A stretch of 64,000 bases of DNA from Sycon ciliatum (GCF_964019385.1 NC_088650.1:29550685-29614684); one strand, 5' to 3'; positions 21,124 to 32,253 are shown, counted from the first letter of the stretch. Translations and numbers: made by a program. Notes: generated by a model not told the origin, from the letters alone.

Positions 21124-21989
21124 CTAAGTAGGTACATGTATAGGCAAGAGTTCATAACTCTTGGTATGGGCACAACGGGTGGAAAAATATTACTCTTTTT
21201 TCACTTTTTGTGGAAATAGTGACGTCATATGCAATATCGATGGCCTTTCCCCATCAAAGTGCATAATTGAATACGGCAATGCATGTGATTCGGAGTTACG
21301 GGCAGTGCCCGGTCCCAGACCGCCCGGATAAACGAGGTGCGATATATACAATGACATACATGTATGTATTGTCTGTCCTCCAGGGAGTTGTTTTCCCCAG
21401 AGTATCACTCAATCTCTGCAACCAAGTCTACATACAGTCATGGTACGTAGCAGAGGCAGGATGGTCTGATTAAAATTGTTTTCACATTTCTCTGGGGCAG
21501 ACCCCATAGAGCCACGGGCACCCTATAATTGGACTACTAGTTAACCAATTCACACAGGATTGCGATGCGATTTTTAATATACAGGGTGAAGTAACAAGTA
21601 GCCAAGTTCCAGCGGTCCGCATGCATGCACTGATGCATGTAAGCAGCTTCGGTTAATGTGCCAGAGAAAATCATCGCACATGGATAGAGTATCCTGAGAG
21701 GAGCTAGGTTATCCCAGCATTACGATCTGCCGAAATGAAATCTGGAATGCCATCATGTCTGGCTGGCTTCGTGACTGAAGCATGTGGCTACCGATGTCTC
21801 CGTCGAGCCCCACCCTGAACGTCTACTTGGCGAATACATGTAGCTCCGTCACGGTACTGTGTTTTGTACAGATGCTGCTTAGCTTATAGCTGGATGTGGC
21901 AAAAAAGACCATCCGGATTGAATTGCTGAGATAACTTACACACGTGGTAAGCCGCATCGGGATGGGTCTCTGCAACCGTGACTCGCCAG

Positions 21990-22682
21990 CGTGTTGATCA
22001 AAGCACACCAGTCATGCACCCGGCTTCGTACAAACACGACATCAGTCGGCAAATCCGTATACGTTAGTGCCAGAGAATACCCCGCTCCATGTCTGAAGCC
22101 AGATGAGTCTTTTAACAAGGAGCACTGTCTTCCTACCACTGGGCCTGTTGCCTCAGTCATGCTTAAGGCCCTCCGCTGTGATTCCAGTAGTCCGGAGTGC
22201 CACAATGCGGTACACAGCGACATCACCATCATCATAAGTTACCATCCTGGCATGGAACTGCTGCATGGTGTGGCCAGATGTTCGGCTAGAGGAACCGTAG
22301 CTAAAGGCAAAAAAGCCATGGCCAGCGGATCTCCTTGGCATGTGCCTTCTCTCAAGTACACTGTCTCGCCACGGTTCAGGCACTGGGATATCTGCTTGGT
22401 AGGTGTTCATTGCGACACACATGTGCCTGACGTGGAATGTTATGCAGCACAGCCAGCCGCCCGGTTCACGGCGCGTTAGTAGGGTCTATGAGGTATATTG
22501 CCAACAACTTTCGGCCACTTCGCTGCATGCCGATGGTATACCACCGCACAGCTGAGTCGACGCCGTTGCCGTCACTGAATCCCTTTGTATCGCCGTCAGG
22601 ATTGCCTTCCCGACTGCATCAGTGCCGGAAAACCTCACCAGACCAACGGCGATTGGCCGTACAACAGGCCCGCTGTATGTAA
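21990..22682 (-). pseudogene. Decayed LINE reverse transcriptase (restriction-like nuclease family)
   Basis: Minus-strand translation across frames shows the order seen at 62962-64000. First comes RPIAVG with VGKAIL and QLCGG (22680-22560). Next is GETVYLREGTCQGDPLAMAF with LATVPL (22380-22290), then RSRVHDWCALINTLAS near 22030. These match VRPIGIGE/VGKAIL/QLCAG, GETVW...GTTQGDPLAMAM and GKVNTWCKEVDKL of the better copy. Frameshifts and stops break it repeatedly. The catalytic YADD segment is not clearly preserved. Confidence 0.75.
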
Positions 22683-22689
22683 CTTATAC

Positions 22690-22820
22690 TAATATTGACT
22701 GAGTTACAGTGAGTACGAGGTCAATATAGGAAATAAAAGCCGAGTAAAAGACCGAGGCGAAGCCGAGGTCTTTTACGAGGTTTTTATTTCCTATACTGAC
22801 CAAGTACGAAGTCAATATTA
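22690..22820. repeat. 131-bp hairpin with GGCGAAGCC tip
   Basis: TAATATTGAC pairs with GTCAATATTA at the ends, ATAGGAAATAAAA with TTTTATTTCCTAT inside, and AAAAGACC with GGTCTTTT near the tip GAGGCGAAGCCGAG. Internal mismatches are few. Confidence 0.85.
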
Positions 22821-22964
22821 GATTTATCACGACAAACAGTCCGTATTTCAAATTCCAGAACGATAACCTCATGAATCCCGGTTTTATGATTGCACAACCG
22901 TTGCACCACCACCTACTCATGCAGTGACAATGCTGCACTAGGCACCGTTCAACTGCGCAACCCC

Positions 22965-23033
22965 TAAGCAGTCAAATATAAGCAGTCAATATAGCCCTAA
23001 GGAGTGAAATATGCAGGAATATTTGACTGCTTA
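22965..23033. repeat. Short fold-back repeat
   Basis: TAAGCAGTCAAATAT at the left pairs with ATATTTGACTGCTTA at the right. The interior contains a second partial copy (agcagtcaatata). Confidence 0.7.
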
Positions 23034-23135
23034 GGTATAGCGAAAATCAATGGGAGTCAATACTACTACTAAGAGTGATAACTACCAGCATCGGTCCAGC
23101 TGAAAGAAATAAGCGAAAAGGAACCGGAACAATCC

Positions 23136-23438
23136 TACCGTACTTCCCCACTTATAAGCCCATGGGCTCACTTATAAGCCCATGGGCTTATAAGTGAAAA
23201 TTTGCTACAAAATTTTTTTTTGCTTTGTGAACATGTTCGGGTAGAAGCCCATGCGCTTATATGTGCAATAACGGTTTGTCTGTGTCCTAAACAACGGTGT
23301 TATCACAATGCTTAGCAGTATATTCAGCTCCCGGGTGTTACACCAATAGTGTTCACATATTAGCCCATGCGCTTATAATTGGGGGTGCGCTTATGTCCGG
23401 ACATAAGCACATGCGCTTATATGTGCGGAAGTACGGTA
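23136..23438. mobile_element. MITE with TACCGTACTTCC termini
   Basis: Left TACCGTACTTCCCCACTTAT and right ATATGTGCGGAAGTACGGTA form inverted ends at TA. The interior repeats AAGCCCATGCGCTTATA in both orientations. The ends resemble those of the 50084-51112 element (TACCGTATTTCCGC). Confidence 0.8.
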
Positions 23439-25236
23439 CGTAGATATCCTCTGGACCTGGTGCATAAAAATGATTATGTCCGCACTACTCCTTACCTGTA
23501 CTCATGGTACTTGCTCGTTCGCTTTCAGTTCTAACTGTCGATGAGTCAGGAAACTAAAATTCTGGAGCAGCGTTGCTGGGACTTTCCGCTACCGGCTGCG
23601 TTACCAACTCCTCACTGCCGTGACTGCGGCTAGCAACAGGTTTGGCGGAGCTGGCGTTACTAGTACTGTGGGCTGACTTTGCGGCCTTTCTTGTGATGTT
23701 GGAAGACTGTAACTGACAGAATTGGATATGCCCTTCTTCTCGTCCCGTTCTTCAAGTAAGTCCCCGCTAGCGTTCTTCACGGCGTATTCGGATAACGGCA
23801 TCCAGGAACCCCCGAGCTCCGACAAACCTATGAGTCCTCAACCTTGTTCGATGCTTTCTTGCCGGCGAACGCGTAGTTCGCCTGTGATGACAATTCGAAA
23901 GCCAAGTAAAGGGCACCATTGGGCCAAGGGCACTTGATTTGCCAGTTTGGGAAGTAGCTTAGTTAGTTGGTTCAAGGGCAGACGCAATAATGGTGGTGAA
24001 TCGTTCCTACTGTACTGACTACTGGCGAATGCGAGCGGGACAGGAAGCTATAGAGATAGTACTGTACAGTGATAGTAATTTCAACATCCTGTGTCCGGCA
24101 CGCCGCATATACATAGCGACGTGGACAAGATTCCTATGTTCAACTACTTCAAGCGTCAGGGAGATCCGATGCCCCGCTCAACTTTGCAGCCAAGTCGATT
24201 TTATCCTCAGTGTCCCCAGTGGCCGCTTGCCTTGTCAGAGCCCTCAGGAACGGCAGGTCACGTGCAGGTTGTGAATCATGAAGGTGGTCATCGCCACGTC
24301 AGTCTTCTGCAGATCTGGAAAACCATCAGTTTGTCCGGCCAGAAGACTGAGAACACCGGGATTTCCGTCACTGGGAAATTCCCAGGCAGCGATGTACTGG
24401 ACGACAATTGCAAACCGCGAGAGGCTAATACGGTAGCCGCTGCAACCACAGCGTCTGCAGTGTATTCGAGGCACAATCTCGCCAGTACCATAGAGAGGCA
24501 ACTGCGGAGGAAGTGCTTGGAGTGATCCGTGATGCTACCGCACACACGATCCACACTACATCACAGATAATCCACAAATCAACACACGACCCTCTCTCTC
24601 TCGTAGCCTCGTCAGCCGATGTCACTGCGAATCAAGATACAAGTACAGACCATCTCCGGTTCCACCCGAGCGTGTAGCCGCGATGCCAACCGGGTGCCAC
24701 TGGTCAAAACCGTGAAAGCGCAACAAGCACTAGGCCATAGGTGCTCCCGGCACGGAGGTATGCCCGGAGATCAAGAAGAGATCGATTTCTCATCTGGTCA
24801 CTGAGGGCTGCAAAAAGTGCCAGAAACTAATACTTGGGGGATCAGAAATGGCACTGCCAAGATCAACACTAGTCACTACTGCACTGCAGAGTGCAGTCAA
24901 GCCGGGTCCCGGAGGAAAAAACAAGCTTGAAGTACAGAGCTAGAGCCAGTAGAGGTCCATGCATGCATGTTCAAGACCGTGATGTCGACCACGACTACTG
25001 TGACGGGTGTCCAGAAGGGACGGAGTCGAGCGGGAAGCCTACTACTTTTGAACATCGCCGGGCGAGTTCCTCAGGCTTAGCGAAGATGCACCGGCGAGTG
25101 TACGTGCATTTTGCAGAATTTATAATCGAAGATAGCGTCAGCCGTGCAGGGCATGTCTGAAGCCGGCATTGCCCCTATACGGACAAGTATCAGGTGTACA
25201 TGTAGGGGTGAAAGTAATAGTTGGCACTGAGAGCCC
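23439..25236. other. Gene-poor stretch with an unidentified open frame
   Basis: A plus-strand frame from about 24091 to 24525 encodes HSDVDKIPMFNYFKRQGD followed by a long Ser/Thr/Pro-containing peptide ending at a stop. It has no domain I can name. MFNYFKR-like words occur near the N-termini of some transposon-derived zinc-finger proteins, which is weak evidence only. The rest shows no clear gene or bounded repeat. Confidence 0.25.
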
Positions 25237-25443
25237 GAGTACTGTAAAACCGGAAAGTCTAACGGCCAAAAAGTTTAACGTTTTTGTAATTTTGGCATGA
25301 TTACGTGCAGAAAGTTTAACAATGGCTACCTGGCCACCCATCTGTATGCGCATCTTTACACAGACATATAGAGATAACGTTTTTTCAAATAACGAAAAAG
25401 AATTGGTCGTTAAAACGTTAGACTTTCCGCTTTTACAGTACTC
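25237..25443. mobile_element. 207-bp MITE
   Basis: The 28-base terminal inverted repeats differ at one position. The left begins GAGTACTGTAAAACCGG and the right end is its complement, finishing TTTTACAGTACTC. The interior is AT-rich and repeats GTTAAAC/GTTTAAC words. Confidence 0.85.
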
Positions 25444-25799
25444 TGATTTTCTCCGATCGAATTTTCGAGTACACGTATTCTTCATCTCCTAAAAATTAAT
25501 TGCAGACCACGGGCACACACGATTGAACCGAGTGGCAGTCATTTTTCTCGGGTATATTGGTTGGTGGGTCATTTGGGCTCTCTCTACTCGTGAACCAATG
25601 TTCACCACACAGTCTGCATATCTGCCGACTGCTACTCTGAAACTGCAGCCGATGATTTCTGTGGTAAATGCATGATGTACAAACGAGTACTCTGCTGATC
25701 TGATTTATTCCGAGTACGATTATTTTTGGAAAAATCGAGCGAGTACTATACTTGAGTAATAATAATATTCAAATAATCTACGTGGAGATAAAAGTTTAA

Positions 25800-27576
25800 T
25801 AATAGCAATGAAAAGTATGAATGCCGCAGACATCACCACGCAACATGACAATTTGTTCAAGGTTTGGTTTTGTGTGTTTCCAAAATCGATTTTCACGTTG
25901 CGATCATCAGTGGAAATACGCAACTAAAGAGATCAAGGGAAAACAAAGGTTAAAAATCCAAAGAAGTGTGACACATGACGGGTAACTTGTGGTAAATATT
26001 ACAAAAAGTGAGAACTAAAATAAAGAGTAAGTGTGACAAACGGGCATGAACAGTGCATCATTGGTCCAAGTCGTTGCCCAGTCTACCTTTCCTTACCTTG
26101 GAAAGGAGAGGCATCACAGACATTGTGCCGCACAATCAAAACGCTAGTTACACAAACATACTTTGCGGCGCACTTCATCCCTGTGTTCACTACGATACGT
26201 GCGTTCACGGTGAGGAAGGATGTCCTACCATCCCACCTATTGAGCCACTTGGTCTACCAATTTGAGTGCCGGAATTGTGATAGCCGGTACGTTGGTAGGA
26301 CCCTTCAACACCTGAGCGCACGTATCAAGCAGCATGTACCACTTCACATGCTGCAGGACGCAGCAAAAGCGAAGCGCCCGAAGCGGGGAAGACCACGCAA
26401 GAACCCGCTCCCTCTACCACCGACACAACCAGAGCAAGTCGAACACACGGTGCAGAGGAAGAGTGGTGGATCACTAAGCCAACCGAATGTGCCTTCTCCA
26501 CCGTTGCCCTTGCCGCCACCGGAGCCACCACCAGTGCCGTTGGTGGCTGGGGTTGGGGAGGAGTCGGCAACAACAACAGTACCGCCAATCACAGAAATTG
26601 AGCCCATTTCTTTGACACAGTATCCGGTTGTGCGGACACCGCAGCACCCTCCGGCGATTGATCCGTGGGTCCAGAGACCACGGAGGTCGACCGCCAATTA
26701 TTCAACCGAAATATATGCTAGGAATGGCCAAGGCCCACGCGGAGCATCGAAGGAGACCGGAAGCCGGGGGCAAAACGGAACACAATCTCGGGACGTAGAT
26801 GAGGTAAGGACAGTGACACGGGACAGACGTAGGAAGGAGAACATGGATGGTATCAGACGACTGACTGGTGGTGAATATGAGTTGGGTGATGATGCGGCGG
26901 ATGACGAGAATACAGATGACGACGAGGCGGATGACGGCGAGGATACAGATGACGACGAGGCGGGTGATGACGAGGCGGCGGATGAAGACGAGGCGGATGA
27001 CGGAGAGACGGCTGGTGGTGATGGTGATAAAACGGACAAGGAGGAGTCAGGTGGCAGGGAAGGTGATGGAGCTGATGAGGGTGAAATTCGTAAGAAGTCA
27101 GCTGTGTATTTGCATTTGTTATCTCGTCCCGATTGTTTGAGTGTGTATGATGATTCCCACTTCTCTGTACTGTGTCGTGCCCGTTATGTCCAGCAGTTGA
27201 AGGTCCTTGAAGCTGTTTGTATTCGTACGCATAAGCCCGATTTGTGTAAGCAAAAAGAACATGTTTTAGCACTTAGGTTATTTTCGTGAGTTTGCACCCC
27301 GTGTTCATGAGTTGTTTCTGCACTGTTCATGCCCGTTTGTCACACTTACTCTTTATTTTAGTTCTCACTTTTTGTAATACTTACCACAAGTTACCCGTCA
27401 TGTGTCACACTTCTTTGGATTTTTAACCTTTGTTTTCCCTTGATCTCTTTAGTTGCGTATTTCCACTGATGATCGCAACGTGAAAATCGATTTTGGAAAC
27501 ACACAAAACCAAACCTTGAACAAATTGTCATGTTGCGTGGTGATGTCTGCGGCATTCATACTTTTCATTGCTATTA
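25800..27576 (+). mobile_element. Penelope-like element remnant with 258-bp inverted repeats
   Basis: The left arm 25800-26057 and right arm 27319-27576 are reverse complements of equal length with a single difference seen by eye (gtaaatatt versus gtaagtatt). Between them lies one long ORF with a split GIY-YIG endonuclease domain and no reverse transcriptase. Penelope-like elements carry a C-terminal GIY-YIG nuclease and repeats that can be inverted in truncated copies. Near-identity of the arms implies recent formation or gene conversion. The arms contain CTGATGA ... GAAA words that resemble hammerhead ribozyme boxes. Confidence 0.75.
26033..27289 (+). CDS. GIY-YIG endonuclease ORF with intradomain AT-hook/acidic insert
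   Basis: The frame is open for 418 codons but begins at a GTG just after a stop. No ATG precedes the nuclease part, so the true start is missing or lies upstream by splicing. Residues about 72-103 read HLVYQFECRNCDSRYVGRTL then SARIKQHVP, the GIY-YIG core with its arginine. Residues 350-418 supply the rest of the domain: SAVYLHLL, FSVLCRAR, and KVLEAVCIRTHKPDLC with the catalytic Glu at about 393. About 250 residues separate the halves: an AT-hook-like KRPKRGRPRKNP, a proline-rich tract, and an Asp/Glu-rich tract (about 283-345). The frame stays open through the insert. The role would be DNA nicking during retrotransposition. Confidence 0.75.
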   Translation: MTNGHEQCIIGPSRCPVYLSLPWKGEASQTLCRTIKTLVTQTYFAAHFIPVFTTIRAFTVRKDVLPSHLLSHLVYQFECRNCDSRYVGRTLQHLSARIKQHVPLHMLQDAAKAKRPKRGRPRKNPLPLPPTQPEQVEHTVQRKSGGSLSQPNVPSPPLPLPPPEPPPVPLVAGVGEESATTTVPPITEIEPISLTQYPVVRTPQHPPAIDPWVQRPRRSTANYSTEIYARNGQGPRGASKETGSRGQNGTQSRDVDEVRTVTRDRRRKENMDGIRRLTGGEYELGDDAADDENTDDDEADDGEDTDDDEAGDDEAADEDEADDGETAGGDGDKTDKEESGGREGDGADEGEIRKKSAVYLHLLSRPDCLSVYDDSHFSVLCRARYVQQLKVLEAVCIRTHKPDLCKQKEHVLALRLFS

Positions 27577-27617
27577 ATAATAATATTAATAACTTTATTA
27601 GGAAAGGATTGGGAGAA

Positions 27618-27738
27618 CTTCAAATTCAAAGGATCAGTCATTGCTCATGACAAGCAGGGTCCCAGGTTCGAGTCCTGGTGGGTCTGGCGTTTTTTTCTCT
27701 TTTCAGGCAGTTCACTTCCCCGACTGATCCTTTGAACT
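27618..27738. repeat. Short inverted repeat with a tRNA T-arm-like centre
   Basis: TTCAAAGGATCAGTC near 27626 pairs with GACTGATCCTTTGAA near 27721-27735. Between them CCAGGTTCGAGTCCTGG (27662-27678) forms a textbook T arm, but no matching acceptor or D arm is found. It is likely a tRNA-derived fragment inside a small element. Confidence 0.55.
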
Positions 27739-27740
27739 TT

Positions 27741-29261
27741 ATTAGGATTATTATTATTATTTAATATTATTATTAAATTTTTGATAGGGCAATCCCCACA
27801 GGCCTAAGGCCTTGCTTTTATGGTACGTACAAATCCCCATTGAAAAGACATAGTGGAGACGAGAAACTGCAAATAGATGTTGGGAACCGCGAAGACCACC
27901 CTTCCTTGCCAAGCTCCCTGAGGGTGTGGAGGGGGGGGGGGGGGGCGGAGGAGGGACATTCCTGCACTGCTTAAAGCAGGATTCACAGGAGCATTTTCAG
28001 AAATTGCTTGTACATTTGTACCAGTTGTAACCGACAAACGCATTCTCATTGAGCTTTGACTTGAGGCACGTCAGCAAGGCGCTGTTGCATCGCTTACGTC
28101 TTGTCGTGATTCTGTGAATGGTATTTTGTGCGAGTTTGCATCGCACGCAGAATCGCAGGTCGTGTCGCATTGCGCAGCACACTGCCAAATTGCTTCTGTG
28201 AATCCCACGTGAATGGAAATTCCAATGGGAATGTAATCCATTGCCAACAGGTGTATTCCCGAGCTGCGCATCATACTGCAAAATTGCTCCTGTGCATGCA
28301 AATGGATTTCATTGCTCTTCTGTAGTTTGGGAAATTCTCGATTATGATAATTCTGCGTGTGTGTGTACACCAGCCCTGAACATACATGTAGGTGACCCTT
28401 ATGCTTTCTTTCTGTATCACTTGTATCTTGCAGGTACATGTATATCACCCCGTGACGACCACATCGAAGTCTGAAATTGAAGTGTGAAGATGCTTCAGCA
28501 ACCCCTTCATATTTTTCCATTGCTTTTATTGTGCTTCTACTGTGCATGTGTGTAACTTGTGGGGTATGCATGTGATGACAATGTATGCCGGTGAGACAGT
28601 CAGATTTTGTCAATGCGTGTAACGTACACCTGCATGCTATCGTTGAAAAGGATCTGCCACTTACGATCTTTGGACGAGTATCAGGTCAGCTTGGTTTTGT
28701 GTGTGCTGTACCAGATGCTGTTCACTTCTCTATCTGTTGGATATGTGACTTTCTGCAAGTTTCTGGTGTATGGTGGCCACTTCTTTGCTTGTCTTTGTAT
28801 GACATTACAATAATTCTGTATTCACTGCTTCCATGGTGTGGTCTGCAAACTGCAATCCTTAGGCAAATATTATCACGGTTTGCAATGTTGTGCTTTGGCC
28901 GCCAGCTTACCTACACATTGTAGTTGAATTATTTTTGTTTCACAACTGACTTCCTGAAGTATGGTGGCCACTGCTTTGCATGGCATTATACAATGTTCAT
29001 CAAGAATTTCCTGTTTGGGTTGTGTGTGTGTGTGTATGTATGTACATGTATGTGTGTGCGTGCCCATGTGTGTGTGTGTGTGCCATGTGCATGTGCGTGT
29101 TTGTCACAAGGTGTCTGTGTGCGGGGTAGCGAGGTGGGGAGGGCTGGAATGTATCAGTGTGCTACTGCAGTTGCATGGCTACATACAGTGCATCGCGCGC
29201 GTGCTCACCATGTTTATCTTCGGAGCTGGGCTGGGGTGGGGAGGGAACAGAAAAAGAACTG
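27741..29261. other. Intergenic region without recognised genes
   Basis: The start (ggcaatccccacaggcctaa) looks like a common retroelement 3' end. A poly-G run (about 15) lies near 27932, and GT-rich sequence near 29020-29095. Two related segments with tatggtggccact occur near 28770 and 28960. No coding gene is seen. Confidence 0.3.
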
Positions 29262-29350
29262 AAATTACCCATATAAAAACCGCTCTGTGAGCGGTTCTGA
29301 AAAACCTCTACTGGTGCAGCCCCGTCGTAAAAGTAAGAAATTAGAACTGG
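29262..29350. repeat. Diverged relative of the 34264-34684 palindrome arm
   Basis: GAAATTACCCATATAAAAAC, a hairpin AACCGCTC-TGT-GAGCGGTT (29278-29296), then CCCGTCGTAAAAGTAAGAAA align with one arm of the 34.3-kb palindrome. That arm has AAAACTGC-TTTAT-GGCAGTTTT at the hairpin position. Both hairpin arms have changed together. Confidence 0.65.
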
Positions 29351-30303
29351 CGCATTGTCCTCCCAAATGTGAACTGATCCACCTAAATCGCGATTGACGG
29401 GACCCGAACGCACCAGTAGCACGAGGTCGGGAGGGCACAGGATCACAGCCGGCGTCGGCGCTGATCAAGTTACCGTACAACACTTACACTAGATCTACAC
29501 CGAAGCCCACCTTTGCCGCTTTGGCTTTGGCTATGGACCAGCGTCCCCAGCTGCATCCACAGGTAGGAACCTCGTGCTAGGATGACCCAAAGGCTGACCG
29601 CCTATCGTGGGGTCCGTCGCATTGAAGGATGATGGTACAAGAGAGTACAGATAGTATTTGAACCCTTCCAATTTTTTGTAGCTAGCTAACTGTCAACAAA
29701 ACTAAAAGTTACTTCAAAAGTCAAAGCAGAAAAAGACACTTGCACGGATGAGTACGAGGTGATTTGGCTTTTTGTTAACATGGTTGTAAAATGACGTTTT
29801 TTCAGTCACTTCTATACGAGCTACGTCCAAATAAATCGTTGCAAGTGGAAGTGCTATCCTTCATGCCCGTTGTGTCCAACAATGGGAATGATTCCACTTT
29901 GGAAAGTGTCGACATGTCTTGAATCATGTCCTACTTTCATAGTATTCTCAGGGTTGAAATAGATTTGAATGGGAGTGTCATTTTTTAACAAATTTGAAAA
30001 ATGGCATCACAAACTGGGATATAATATTATTCGGTCATCAATGTTCTGAAGTATTAAAGTTGATAGATATCACTTCAACTTGTTCAAGGATTGCTAGTGG
30101 ATGAAAATTAATCTGTCAACAGAGGAGTGAACTGCATTGTAATTTGTATGCTGCGAAAGCCGTGTTTTTTTGTATTTGTAACTAGTGGCTGTGTTATACG
30201 GTGGAATTGGATAGGTAGCATAGCATCGCAGCCATGTTTTCGTTCTCACAGAGTGTATTCCGTGACCTACTGTTCTTCATTCACTGTCTTTAGTGATGGC
30301 AAG
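29351..30303. other. Intergenic region, one dispersed repeat
   Basis: Near 29575-29630 an inverted, diverged copy of the 18560-18670 tail repeat is visible (gatgacccaaaggc ... cctatcgtggggtcc). The remainder has no recognised feature. Confidence 0.35.
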
Positions 30304-30742
30304 TAGGGTCCGGCGGATTCTGCTGGCAGAACAATTGGCAGAATTCGGTACTTTTTCTGGTACGTTTCATGCATGTTTGGTATGTGGATAAAAAAATGGA
30401 GCAGAATTCGAGGAATTGCCCGCCATAAGGTTTGTATGGTTCTGCCAATTTCACTGCTTTTCGAGCAGAATCTGCCACCTTTTCGAGCAGAATCCGCCGG
30501 TCCCTAACGCCCGGTGGATCGGTAGAGCCACTTACCTGCTTACGGTCCGGCGGATTCTGCTGGCAGAAAAATTGGCAGAATTCGGTACTTTTTCTGGTAA
30601 GTTTCATGCATGTTTGGTATGTGGATAAAAATTGGAGCAGAATTCGAGGAATTGCCCGCCATAAGGTTTGTATGGTTCTGCCAATTTCACTGCTTTTCAA
30701 GCAGAATCTGCCACCTTTTCGAGCAGAATCCGCCGGTCCCTA
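30304..30742. mobile_element. Dimeric hAT-type MITE with one 8-bp target duplication
   Basis: Two near-identical units (30304-30506 and 30541-30742) of about 202 bp, each with TIRs TAGGGTCCGGCGGATTCTGC-like at the left and the complement ending CCGCCGGTCCCTA at the right, are separated by 34 bases. The 8-bp duplication ATGGCAAG flanks only the pair (30296-30303 and 30743-30750). An 8-bp duplication is the hAT hallmark. A diverged single copy lies at 1885-2120. Confidence 0.9.
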
Positions 30743-30865
30743 ATGGCAAGACGGCCTGACGTCGTCCAAACAAAGGCCCTGCGGAAGCAATTCACTGCCC
30801 TCCTCGTCCATTCAGGGGCATTGTACGATAAACTGGCTCTCATTTGCCAACACCCATGTTTCGAT

Positions 30866-30903
30866 CAGGGAGTAGTACAATACCATAATTGTACTACTCC
30901 CTG
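30866..30903. repeat. CAGGGAG-type micro-palindrome
   Basis: CAGGGAGTAGTACAAT and ATTGTACTACTCCCTG are perfect arms around a 6-base centre. Same family as 3174-3200. Confidence 0.85.
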
Positions 30904-31054
30904 GTTTCGATACAGCCATCCATATCCGGAGCAGAGAAACAGCCAGAAGAAAAGCAAATTAATATTTTACACATTTGTTAAAAAAAGCCAAATCACCTCG
31001 TATCATACGCGGTACGAGTCCCAGACGTAGACAAAATGTGAAGGGATATACCGT

Positions 31055-31534
31055 ATTTAGAAAAGCGATCCTGTCAGCTTTTCTATTATTGTGTTCACAT
31101 GGCAAGAAAAACGACACCGCTATGCTACGTAAGTTTCTACGTAAGGTGCTCGGTATTTCACTTAGGCTACGTAAGTCTCTACGTAAGGTGCTCGGTATTA
31201 TCTACCAACGGGTGGTAGCCGCGTGCTGTGCACGCGCACGGCAGACATTGTGTTGCAGTGCAGTCCGTGTTCGGATGTGCATGCGCGAGGAACTTCCTCC
31301 TTTGGAACTGCTTCTTGTATGAGCCCTTTCGGATATTTCGTCTCCTGGCCTGGCTTATTTCGTTTCTGCGCTGCTGAGACCTCCTTTCGCGGAATATTAC
31401 TCAATGACAGGTGAGTTGACCAGTTCCCTTTTATTCATTTCCTTGTGTTGACTCTTTCATTTACGAAAAGTGTGCTCATTTTGGGCGGAATGCAATAAAT
31501 AATGGAACAGCTGACAGGATCTCTTTTCTAAATT
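31055..31534. mobile_element. TIR element with internal repeats
   Basis: ATTTAGAAAAGCGATCCTGT near 31056 pairs with the region 31510-31533 (24 bases, one mismatch). Inside, a 32-base unit (ctacgtaagtttctacgtaa...) is duplicated at 31125-31157 and 31168-31199. Downstream, 31545-31680 repeats the motif order of 31375-31480 (cctcctttcgcggaat, gacaggtga, tcatttacg), suggesting an older tandem copy. Confidence 0.55.
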
Positions 31535-32253
31535 TAGCTTTTCCGCTGCCCAGGCCTCCTTTTACGGAATACTCGATGACAGGTGATCTCTGAGTTGACC
31601 GGTTTCCTTCGATTCATTTGCTTATGCTCACCCTTTCATTTACGGAAACGTGTGCTGATTTTATTCGGATTTATTATTATTATTATTATTATTATGACGG
31701 ATAACCCAAAGTAGATCCATTTTTATCTCTTTGCCCTTGTCTACAGTGTGCGAAGAACGCGAGTTCACCTTCTTGACGGTGAGGCTTATGTTAGATGTGT
31801 TGTCGAAATACTCATATTCATTGTACATTGGTACGTTACAAGTAAGGCACTGGTCAGTGGCATACTATCGTTGGCAGTTCCCAATCTGGAGGGAAAGGTT
31901 CAAGGACCCATTGACCGAGTTTGCAAAATAAATTCGCATATCAGGGAACATCTCCATTGTGGAGAGTTTCAGTAAACTTATTTGCTTCATACGAAACAAG
32001 TCAAAGGGTGCAGTCTCGTCTCGTCAAGATCTCGTACTTGTATGTTTGGATTTGTTTACTCGAGTCTGGGCTGTTTGATTTATTATTTGTGAGTTACGCC
32101 GAGATTGCACTGCCCCAAATGAAGTTTCGTGCCGCCAAAGCAAGAATTACGATCTGCAAACTGTTTGTAGTACCTGCAAGAATCTGCTGTACATGTATCG
32201 TCCTTTCTCTGTTGCTGTTTCAGTTGCCGTCATGTTGCTAAAGAAACGTTCAG

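Noticed and set aside
27662..27678. Possible tRNA gene
   Set aside because: Only the T arm is present; no acceptor, D or anticodon stem can be paired around it.
30430..30743. Small proteins encoded across the dimeric MITE
   Set aside because: The same peptide words recur because the DNA is repeated. No gene signals are present.
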